Part shown: positions 1 to 9,300 of the stretch, in pieces
Numbering within the stretch: position 1 is the stretch's first letter
How the letters are laid out: each line of letters begins with the position of its first letter
Source of the DNA: Corythucha ciliata
Taxonomy: Eukaryota; Arthropoda; Insecta; Hemiptera; Tingidae
Direction: 5' to 3'
Assembly: GCA_038030265.1 (NCBI GenBank)
Contig: CM075943.1
Coordinates: forward strand, 6,262,001-6,326,000
DNA length: 64,000 bases
Made by a program: the position numbers and the translations under genes
The notes under the pieces: generated by a model
What the model was told of the DNA's origin: nothing
The model's database searches: none
Seen by the model: the letters and a program-made list of their open reading frames with translations, nothing else

Positions 1-16
1 TACGGAAGCTTTTCTA

Positions 17-478
17 ATGGCCTTCAGAAGATTTGTCGCTAGAAGAGGACGACCGTCAAAGGTTATTAGCGACAACGGTACGAATTTTCGAGGTGCGTAC
101 AACCTCATGCAAGATATTGACTGGGCTGAAGTAACCAAATACGGCAGTGTCGAACTAATTGACTGGCAGTTCATCCCCCCCACAGCAGCTTGGTGGGGTG
201 GCTTTTGGGAGAGACTGATCCGGAGTGTGAAAGACCTTCTGAAGAGGACTCTTGGGCGTGCCTGTCTAAACAGGGTGGAATTCGAAACTCTGATTCAAGA
301 AGTGGAGGCAATAATCAATTCCAGACCACTGACCTACATGTCTGAAGACCCAAATGACTTAGCACCTCTGACCCCGAAGATGTTTTTACGGGAGATCGAA
401 ATGGCGGGAGTTCCCGATCTAGAGGCAGTGGACGAGAACAATTTGAGAAGACGTGCTCGATATATCGTTTACGATTAA
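17..478 (+). pseudogene. BEL integrase, catalytic core fragment (copy A)
   Basis: This 153-codon frame carries the second half of a retroviral-type DDE integrase. SDNGTNF supplies the second catalytic Asp, and WGGFWERLIRSVK supplies the catalytic Glu in the BEL-type context. INSRPLTY is the conserved block that follows in BEL/Pao integrases. The frame ends at TAA 476-478, after which the homologous protein continues in another frame (LKQELWRRF), so this is a frameshift, not the natural end. Copy B has the same break at 42472, so the defect predates the duplication. Confidence 0.85.
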
Positions 479-926
479 AGCAAGAGCTATGGCGTCGCTT
501 TCGCTCAGAATATCTTGGGAATCTCCGCCCAGCAAAAGAATCCCATAAAACTGAAAGAACTCGTGAAATTCAAGTTGGCGAGTTGGACTTGGTGGGAAAC
601 GACAACCTAAAAAGAATTGAATGGCTAGAGTCATAGAAACTGTTCCTGGAAGAGATGGCCTGACTCGAGTCGTGAAATTAAAAACGGCGACCGGCGAGCT
701 TACACGACCAATTCAGAGAATACACCCCCTGGAGATGACACAAACCACGGTTCCTGCGCAGTACCTACCGGACAACACTTATGATGAAGAAACCAGCGAC
801 ATGAGAGACACGGGACCATTGTCTCCTGTGACCAAATTTGACGCCGAAAATAAAACCACAACCAGGTCGGGTCGAGTAGTTCGGCCACCAACAAAAAATG
901 GACTTGTAAAGAAACGATATTCGTGA
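479..926 (+). pseudogene. BEL integrase C-terminal tail (copy A)
   Basis: After the break at 478, coding resumes in two more frames. One continues the integrase with RFRSEYLGNL and a VGELDLVGNDNLKR block, the usual C-terminal domain of Pao-type integrases. The other (621-926) gives a DGLTRVVKLKTATGELTRP block and ends RSGRVVRPP...KKRYS at TGA 926. Around 618-630 copy A lacks a few bases that copy B keeps (B reads aattaaatgaccaatggc), adding another frame break. No intact product is expected. Confidence 0.75.
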
Positions 927-1050
927 GTGTTTCGAGGTTATTATGCCCTTTTTGTAACGAGCATGTGCAAAGTGTTAACTGGCTTGTTTTGATCTGTTTT
1001 GTTTCCTTTTTCATTTTGTAAAATTAATATCATTAATTTTGGTGGGAGGA

Positions 1051-1380
1051 TGTTGAGAACCGCTAAATTTATAACTTGGAAAAAACCTCCCCCAAAAAGC
1101 CACAAGGTTATGTTGGCAGAAGACTCATGCGGGAATGAAAATGAAAAGCCATGTGTGTGGTTTTTAGCTGTTTTGTTAAAAGAGAAAAATATAGTTCGTT
1201 TAGTTTTGTTTTGATTGTCGAACTGATGACTGCGATTTTGAAGTTTGAACCCCCTCGAGTTCACAATCCCTGATTGACACAAAACCGAAAGGTGAGTTTG
1301 CATGAGTTTAATATGTTGTCGTTATAAGCCGGAGCAATTTACGCGATCAACGATTCCCCTTTGTGCGTGAAAATATAACA
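1051..1380 (+). repeat. BEL 3' LTR (copy A)
   Basis: A 330-bp repeat starting TGTTGAGAACC and ending AATATAACA, nearly identical to the LTRs at 37347-37674 and 49757-50084. It is preceded by a purine-rich tract and followed by the 5-bp target duplication ATTAC at 1381-1385. No solo-LTR rearrangement is seen. Confidence 0.9.
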
Positions 1381-1713
1381 ATTACAATGTAAACACTCAT
1401 ATCAGAATTCATATGGGTCGTTATTGGCAACTAATCACGATCAATTTTAAACGAGATCAATTTTGTTGATTAAAATGGGCCCAAGTTTACAATTTTTAGA
1501 GCGTGAATAGTCATTTTGGAGATTGTCAGGGCACGAATCATCAGTTCAGTCATTTTCATTGCACGAACGGTCAATTATGGCCATTTTTGGAGCGCGAGTG
1601 GTTCGTTTTTGCTATTTCAAGGTCACGTGTTCGCCAGTGTTTAAGCCTTTTCAAGGCGCGAATCTGAGAGTTCACTGTGAGTGACTTGTAGGTTAATTTT
1701 TTTGGTATTTATT

Positions 1714-1741
1714 TAGGAAGAGACTAGCTAGTCTCTTCCTA
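1714..1741. repeat. 28-bp perfect palindrome, copy A only
   Basis: taggaagagactag is followed directly by its reverse complement. Copy B has one arm and then jumps to ggggccacatcgg at about 50430, lacking the second arm and the next ~30 bases. The palindrome is therefore a small structural difference between the copies. Confidence 0.8.
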
Positions 1742-2208
1742 GTGGTATTTTAGGAGTGGTATTTTGGCCCTAGGGGCCAAATCGGTCGGGCCAAATTGAC
1801 TTTTTAGGGAGCAAACCCCGTCGAAATAGGTTTCTGACGTGCCAGATGTACACAGGTTTTAAAAAGAAACAAACCAGAGAATTGCCTTTTTTAATACGAC
1901 AAAGGCTAAAATTGGTTATTCAATTAGCCAAAACCGTAAAATTGAGTTCTGCGAGTATCAAATCCGCGTAAAATTTGGTAATCGAAAATCCCTAATCAGT
2001 GTACAATTACACGATTGGCTATAAAATTATGCTTGTGACTTTGTGAACGGAATAACTAAAAAATACACATAGTGCATTTAGAGAAAGGCTTTTATGCTGA
2101 GAATTTGAGATAACAATGAGGTACAGGACTATCGTCAGAAATATAGAGGGGTTTTAAACTTTCAGAGTGGTATTTTAGGAAGGAGGGCTCTAGACAGTAA
2201 TAATTGCA

Positions 2209-2330
2209 CTGGGCTGCACCTGTGTATCCCCTCTTATACCTTCACACCATCCTCTGAATAACGGTGCTCCCTTGTTTTCTTTTTTTTTATCTCTAGAAAA
2301 CAAGGCTCTGTGCAGGGCACAGGTGCAGGA
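2209..2330. repeat. Imperfect palindrome, MITE-like
   Basis: Outer arms gctgcacctgtg and cacaggtgcag enclose inner arms cttgttttct and agaaaacaag around a T-rich loop. The same structure is at about 50869-50990. No target duplication is clear, so a transposon origin is only a possibility. Confidence 0.45.
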
Positions 2331-3494
2331 ATCCCTGACGAAAACGGTACATGATGGTTAGGGGGTAAAAGCGCGTTTTTGGGGGGGGGGATCCTGAGTT
2401 TACAGCTTTGGAGGGGACATTAACTCTAATCTACTAATAAGGTAACAATATACCTAAATGGCAAAAGTATATCAGTCGTCCTGGTGAAGGAGGGTGGGGG
2501 GGAGAATAACGATGTGCTGCAGAACAATGATGAGACGATGGGTTAATGTTAAAAGAGAATCACGATCAATATTCGGAGTCCGCTCCCCCCCCCCCCCAAT
2601 CAATCCAAGAAGCACGATTAGCCGAAACAATCAATTTCTTTCTGATGAGAGAAGCAAATAAGTGGGCGGGGAGACTCGGAATAAAAGAATTCTGTAACAA
2701 AAAAAAAAGTTCTTCGCCTTGACTTATAAGAAGACGAGGAAAAATCCTAACGAGCAATAAGGGAGGGACAATAAAATTACAATCAAAGTATTCCGCCCCC
2801 CCCCCACTGGAGGCGAGGGAACTGTTAAGGAAGGTTTGAAAGTTCAAAGGAGATGTAAAGTTCTGTCGTTCAGGCCGGTTCAATCAAACTCCTGTAAATA
2901 ATTAGTGTCTTTTAAATAATTTAATTATATTTTAGAGTGTGGGTAGGGGGAGAGGGGAGGAATCCAAGAAGGTGGTGGCTTGATACTATGTAAGGGGGTG
3001 CTAGAAAGGAAATATCACAATGAAACGCGGCGCGTGACAAGCCTATAAGGCATGATGTCGGTGGGATGGGGAAGGAGCTTAATTATGTTAATTAAGATTT
3101 TATTAAAGATTTTCCTCAACCTTGTTTTCATTGTCATGTTAAAATCATTCGTTTTAAAGATACGTACTACAGATGTCCGTTATAATTATTCCAAAGAACT
3201 GTCTACTTAACATTAAAATTCAACAATTTTTCCTTTAAAAAACAACAAATTCTTCAAATTTCGCCCAAGAAACAAATTTGACAAAGCAAAAATGGCAAAT
3301 TTTCGTGGAGATAAGGCCAATTTGTGCCAAGAAACTGGCAAAGTGCCTCGGAAACTGACAATTTTCCCTCCAAATGATCCGCAATATTTGGGCTTTGAAA
3401 GGGTAAAACCCGCGAACTTGATTTCTCAGGCACCAAAAGCACCAAATTCCAGTTTGATGGGGTGAAATCCGTGGATTATAGCCATTTCATTACT

Positions 3495-4045
3495 GTGGTT
3501 GGGCCCATGCTGTGGTCGGACCATTGCTGTGGTTGGAGAATAAATTACTGTGGTTGGACCTTGACTGAGGTTGGACCTTGACTGAGGTTGGACATTTGCT
3601 GTGGTTGGACCATTGTTGTGGTTGGACCATTGCCGTGGCTGGAACATGTCTGCGGCTTGACATTAGCTGTGGTTGTACCTTCGCTGTGGTTGGACCTTGA
3701 GTGTGGTTGGACCTTTGCTGTGGTTGGACCATTGTTGTGGTTGGACCATTGCTGTGGTTGGACTATTGCTGTGGTTGGACCATGGCTGTGGTCGGACATT
3801 ATAGCTGTGGTTGCACCTTGACTGTGGTTAGGCCCTTGCTATGGTTTGACCTTGACGGTGGTTGGACCCTTGCTGTGGTTGGACAATTTCTGAGGTAACA
3901 TAATTGCTGTTGTTGGGCACTTGCAGTGATTATATCTTTGCTGTGACTGGAGCTTGGATGTGGATGGACCTTGACTGTGGTTGGACCCTTGCTGTGGGTG
4001 GACCCTCAATGTGGTTGGACCATTGCTGTGGTTGGACCATTGCTG
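3495..4045. repeat. 17-bp minisatellite, left block (copy A)
   Basis: Tandem units of about gctgtggttggaccatt, 17 bp, with point changes (ttgctg, ttgttg, cttgactg). Because 17 is not a multiple of three and the unit has no stop codon, several frames on both strands stay open and translate as 17-residue repeats; these are not genes. The array is interrupted at 4045 by a gypsy element and resumes at 12550. Confidence 0.9.
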
Positions 4046-4915
4046 TGTATTGGGACAAAACAGTCCTCTAGCCCCCCAAACAGAGATGGGACCGATTAGG
4101 TTGTAAAATAAGCAACGAGGATAAAAGCCAGCATCTCTTATTAAGAAAAATATTTAATTTCCCGTCTTCCTTTCCCTTTTCGAAGACTCGAGCAAAGAGG
4201 AATGAAGAGAACCCCCCCCCCCCCACCAACAATAGGCAAATCAAGTGTTTCCATTAAGTCCCTGCGCCGATTTCCCACCTTAGGAATAAGAAAAATAACT
4301 GGTGGGAGAAATATTTTAAATTCCCCGGAAAAGCCCTTCTCGGGGCTTTTTGACGGGCTCTTGAACATCTAAGAAGGCTTGTGACGAAATTTTGACTTTT
4401 GGTATTCAGTCCCGGCAATTGGCAAATTCCCCCCTGAGCACTCATCGAAAATTAAGGTCGGTACAATTTACCTTTTAAATAATCACCCACGGGATTGAAA
4501 AGTAACAATCGATTAATAATCAATTTTTCTCCAATTAATAAAAATCCTCTCTTCTCAAAATAAATAAATAATTTTGAACTTGATTTAAATAAAAGAAATA
4601 ATCAATATAATTTTATCCTCGGTGTCTTGTTAAAGTTTCTTCTACTTTTCAAGCACCATAAAATAACATCAATTATTCTAGTCGTAATCGTACGAAGTAA
4701 CGAGTCTTTATAAACTATTCATTTTTTGATCTAAAATACCAACGAAACCCTCTCGAATTGCCAAGCGAGTTAAACGTTTCCCTTTCAAGTAGTAGATCTT
4801 TAAAAATTGTAAAAAAATAATAAAAATTTAAATTTTAAATTGATCAATTATACCTCTTTTTCCACCCTAGACAAGGACTCCTTTTTCGGGTTACTTTCTT
4901 TTTCCACCCTAGACA
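4046..4915 (+). repeat. Gypsy 5' LTR
   Basis: Starts TGTATTGGGAC and ends CCCTAGACA. It differs from the 3' LTR mainly in a poly-C run and a few bases near the end. The last ~60 bases hold a direct duplication: tttttccaccctagaca occurs near 4857-4874 and again at the terminus (4899-4915). TATA-like stretches (gataaaagcc near 4119; tataaacta near 4710) are promoter candidates only. The sequence just after the LTR (tggtggaagcgcc, about 4918-4930) is in the primer-binding-site position; I do not assign its tRNA. Confidence 0.93.
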
Positions 4916-5080
4916 AGTGGTGGAAGCGCCTATTTTCCCGAAAAATTAGTTGGTTAAAGATCAAGACTCATTGTTTCGTTAATTGAATATGCATGTGCAT
5001 GCCTTTCATAATTTAAGTCGTATTTTTTTGTCACATTATTCCTGAATTCATAATTATAAAAACATTTAATCACTAAAACA

Positions 5081-6310
5081 ATGGCCCTTCCCGCACTTGA
5101 CAAACTCATTGAGAGACAAACTTTCCTGCGAAAAGAACTAATTTCCGCGATACATAACAAATCGTATTGTGCTTCCTGGATCAACAGTGATCTAAAAGAT
5201 GACCTTTTTGCGTCCGCCCTATTATTAGGTACCCTCCAAATTCCCACTCCCGACCAACTCCGGGAACAATTAAAAACGTATTTTTCGTCCTTTGACGTCG
5301 CAGAGGCACTAACTGCTCTCGATGATAATATGATCAAACTTCGCCCACTCTTTGAACCCAGTGCTCAAGCCCCCAGCCAAAATGTCATAGCCAAACCCAC
5401 TCCCGAAAACCTGGCCTCTCTGCCCAACTTACCCCCGCCCCAGCCACCGCCAATGCCCATGCCAGTGCCCAAGCCAAACAAAAAAATTCCGAAAATTGAT
5501 GTCCCCTCCTTTTCGGGTGAACCCCCCGAAAATATTGAAAGTTTCATTGACCGCTATGAAACGGTAGCGTCAATTTACTCCTGGGATGAAAATGATAAAT
5601 TAATGTACATCCCATTTTCTCTGTCCGGCCCAGCGCGTCTGTGTTACGACGCCTTAAAAAGTCAAAATTCCCCCGTCCTCCAGTCCTGGCCTGCCCTCAA
5701 AAGCCACTTCCTCCAAAATTATACTCCCCGACACGAAAAACGCGCACTCCAGATAAAATTGCTCCAAATGACCCAACGCCCCGACCAAAAGGCTTTTGAC
5801 TTCGTCAATGAAGTCAAATGCATTGCGTACAAAATAAATCCCAACGCCTCAGATGAGGACATAATTTCATATATTTTGCCCGGCCTTTTACCCCACCTGC
5901 TCGACAAAATGAGCATGGCAAGCTCCAAGTCCCTCCCAATTTTTGTAAACGCCCTCCTCGATGTAGAGGCCACCCTCCAACTTGTGTTGGACCGAATAAA
6001 ACCCCCCTCTACCCCCCACTCAGGTGCCTTATCGGACCAAATTGCCAAACTAACCTGCCAGGTAAATGCCATGGCAATGCAAAATAACTTACCCCCATCA
6101 CATGGCCCTCTTCGGGAAGACAATCCCTTTTCCAACAAAATACCCCAACCCCACGAAAAACCTAAAAATAAAAAAATGCACCCCCTGCCACTTATGTTTA
6201 ACCCCGCCCCACTGGTCCGAAGCCCTACCCCGCAAAAATGCCAAATTTGTCAAAAATATGGCCACACAGCTATAAGCTGTTGGCACAGACAAAATCATTC
6301 AAAAAACTAG
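5081..6310 (+). CDS. gag: Gypsy Gag polyprotein
   Basis: A 409-residue capsid/nucleocapsid precursor that would form the cytoplasmic particle in which reverse transcription occurs. The N-terminal third has little motif content, then comes a Pro-rich linker (about residues 105-140: PPPQPPPMPMPVPKP). A retrotransposon Gag core follows (about 145-300: PSFSGEPPENIESFIDRY, WPALKSHFLQNY). Near the C-terminus is one CX2CX4HX4C zinc knuckle, CQICQKYGHTAISC. The start is the ATG at 5081, about 165 bases after the LTR. The stop TAG at 6308 follows directly on the heptamer AAAAAAC, and pol overlaps in the -1 frame. Confidence 0.93.
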   Translation: MALPALDKLIERQTFLRKELISAIHNKSYCASWINSDLKDDLFASALLLGTLQIPTPDQLREQLKTYFSSFDVAEALTALDDNMIKLRPLFEPSAQAPSQNVIAKPTPENLASLPNLPPPQPPPMPMPVPKPNKKIPKIDVPSFSGEPPENIESFIDRYETVASIYSWDENDKLMYIPFSLSGPARLCYDALKSQNSPVLQSWPALKSHFLQNYTPRHEKRALQIKLLQMTQRPDQKAFDFVNEVKCIAYKINPNASDEDIISYILPGLLPHLLDKMSMASSKSLPIFVNALLDVEATLQLVLDRIKPPSTPHSGALSDQIAKLTCQVNAMAMQNNLPPSHGPLREDNPFSNKIPQPHEKPKNKKMHPLPLMFNPAPLVRSPTPQKCQICQKYGHTAISCWHRQNHSKN

Positions 6311-9300
6311 CTACCGGAGCTCGGTCATCCCTTCCCTCGCGACACGGCCAGAGCTCCGTACCCAAAAACACGATGCCGAAAATTACGAAGAAAGATGGCC
6401 CCCCTAGACAGACTAGAACTCCCAAATATCGTTTTTCCCCATCACAAAAACACCCACAACTACAACTGACCCGCCCTATAAGTAAACTTGAAAATTTAAA
6501 AACTGAACCTATCGTAAATTCCACAGACCAATTATTCTTCCTGAAAATTAATGTTGCCAACAACGAATACCTTGCTCTTGTAGACACGGGAGCATCTTTA
6601 TCGTGTATTTCCCCAAAAATCATAAGTAAAGAAAACACCCAAAACTTCCAGAAAATTAAGCCCACTATCAGCCAAGTCACTACGGCAAATAATCAACCTA
6701 TTGAAGTGAAACGAGCTTTCTCCCTTAAATTTTCTATCCAACGCGCTCATTTCACTTTTCCATTTCATGAAATTAAAAATTTGTCCCACATCATTCTTGG
6801 AACTGATTTTTTCAACCATGTCCAGGCTAAAATCAATATCCCGTCACGTTCAATCGCCCTGAAAATTTCACCTTTCCAATTTCAAGATTTCGCGTTGCAA
6901 ACACTCCCATTAGAAAACACCGTTAGGAAAAACTCCAACGGAAAAATTCTTTCGTCCCTAGAAAATAAAGAATTCAAGTTTCTTCAGTCGAGTCAATGTC
7001 ATCAACCCAAGAGTGCACGCGTTGTGAAAAACATCATTACAAAACCCCCTCAGTGCATAGCATCAACTTGTATACATAAATTACTCGCAGAAATCAAACG
7101 CCATTTAGCAAAGACAAAACGGCCAAACAATAAAAAGAAAAACACCTTCTCCGTTACAACAATTGACTCAAGAAACTCCACGGACAATATCTCTGCAACT
7201 GTTGAACGTAACCCAATACCCGACTCTTCCCCGCCGCTCTTCACGTTCAACCGCCTCCCGACCCCGAGAAGAGTTACGTCTCACAATGTAAAACAAAGCA
7301 GCCTACCCCCCTCTACCACTTTGGAGCATTCCACGAACGTATCTTCCTCCCCAGATGCGTCACCACCTGAAGTATTCTGCCGTACGCTCCTCCCACCACC
7401 AACGGACGATATGCCCATCCAAATCAAATTCATAAATGAAGTATTTATCCCCCCCTTCCAATCGACAAGCGTCTTAATTACCCCCTTCTCCAGGGTCGAC
7501 GAAGCGTCATCCCAAAAAGACGAAATCCTCCCGAAAAATTTTGAGCCCAACTTACAATACTTTTCCAATAAGCCCCTGGAAATTGTAAGTTTCAAGTCCA
7601 TCAATTCCCTTTTTGTATCTGTGTTAATACACAATACATCCCCCCACCACAAACATATTCGTGAGGATACCGTTCTCGGCTACGCTGCTTGCGACTCATT
7701 GCCCCACCCCTCTACAACTTTCCGTCACCAAAAAAAGGTCTCGGTTCTTGATTTAAAGCCCGCAACGAGTCGTACCCAGAAAAACCGAAACGAAAACCCG
7801 CACGACATCCGTACCCATCTACAAACAATGGCCACCACCCACCAAACAGATGACCCGATCTACCCCAAGCTCAACGACCCTGAAGGCCACCCCATCAAAA
7901 TAAACCCCAAATTACCCCCGGACCAATACAAAAAGGCATTTGACCTTATCAGGGAATTCATGGACGTTTTCTCCGTGAACACTAGTGACCTCGGGCCCGC
8001 ACTTGTTCCCCCTTATAAATTTTCCATCACAGCCTCCTCGCCCGTAAATTGCCCTCCCTTTCGCCTGGCCGTCAATGAACAAGCAGCCATGGACGAACAA
8101 ATAAACACCCTCCTCCAAGCAAAGGTCATTGAACCATCCCAATCACCGTACGCTAGTCCCGCGTACGTGATTAAGAAACCCAATTCCGAACCCCCAGCAT
8201 ACAGATTCATAGTGGATTACCGCAAAATGAATCAATTAATACGTCCCGACAGATTTCCACTCCCTCGAATGGACAATATTTTGAATGCCCTGCAAGGTGC
8301 AAAAGTATTTTCCAAACTGGACCTGCAGAGTGCTTTTTTCCAAATCCCGATACACAAATCCTGCCGGCAATACACGGCATTCCGTACAAAAACGAATTTG
8401 TACCAATTCAGCACCCTTCCCCAAGGCCTCGCCAACTCACCCAGCGCATTTCAGCGCACAATAAACGCTGTATTCAGTGACTTTTTATATCACAATCTCG
8501 TCATCTACCTCGATGACATTTGCAGTTTCTCCCCTGACTTCGAAACCGCCCTCCGCAATATGCGTCTTGTTTTCACACGCTTGAGAGAGAAAAACTTGAA
8601 AATATCTGCTCAAAAATGTGAATTCTTTTTCCCCCAAATAAACCTCTTAGGGCACGTCGTCAGCGAAACTGGCTTACAACCCCTCCCAGATAAAATTACG
8701 TCAATCTCAAAAATAACCACCCCCACCACGGTCAAACAAGTCCGCAGCTTTCTCGGTATGACTTCATTCTACCGAAAATTCATCCCAAACTACGCTCGAA
8801 TATCGGATCCCCTCACACTACTGACGAAAAAAAATATAGAATTTTGTTGGTCAGCAGCCCAACAGCAATCCTTCGAGGAATTAAAGCAAGCCCTCACGTC
8901 CCAACCCATTTTGCGCCATTTTGACCCCTCCCGCCCTGTCATTTTAGAAACCGACGCCTCCCGCGAAGGTATCGGAGGAGTCCTTTCCCAGGTATTCGAT
9001 GATAGCAGAAGACATCCAATAGCCTACATTTCCCGAAAATTGAATTCGGCTGAACAAAAATGGACAGTCTCCGAACAGGAGTTTCTGGCGATTGTCTACA
9101 GTGTCCTCCAATTTAAAATATACTTAATGGGCCGAAGATTCACTATCTATACGGACCACAGTGCTCTTAAGTACTTCCAAAATTTCCACAACACTACTTC
9201 GCGCGTAGCTCGACTAACACTCAAATTAGTCGACTTCACATTTGATATAAAACATAAGCCAGGCTCCTCAAATAAAGTCCCGGATTTCCTATCGCGCCAC

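Larger units (their letters stand above)
1..1380 (+). mobile_element. BEL/Pao retrotransposon, 3' part (copy A)
   Basis: The window opens inside the integrase gene of a BEL element whose 5' part lies to the left. The integrase end, the spacer with polypurine tract (about 1041-1050) and the 3' LTR match the whole element at 37347-50084. ATTAC (1381-1385) follows the LTR and is also the 5 bases before the 5' LTR of the whole copy, so both copies descend from one insertion. Confidence 0.9.
1386..3490. other. Non-coding flank of BEL insertion (copy A)
   Basis: No coding frame resembles a known protein. The stretch holds short degenerate repeats near 1500-1650 (attttgga...gcgcgaa), a 28-bp palindrome at 1714-1741, an imperfect palindrome at about 2209-2330, and poly-G/poly-C runs (2385, 2585, 2800). 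From 3180 to 3480 it resembles the gccaaat/gaaattg minisatellites seen elsewhere. The same sequence is at 50085-52150. Confidence 0.7.

Noticed and set aside
3426..3898. Repeated-peptide open frames on both strands (and 52090-52607)
   Set aside because: They are readings of a stop-free 17-bp minisatellite; the same array is open in many frames.
4141..4445. Minus-strand open frames in the gypsy LTR (also 11777-12078)
   Set aside because: Antisense to an LTR, repeated because the LTR is repeated, no known domain.
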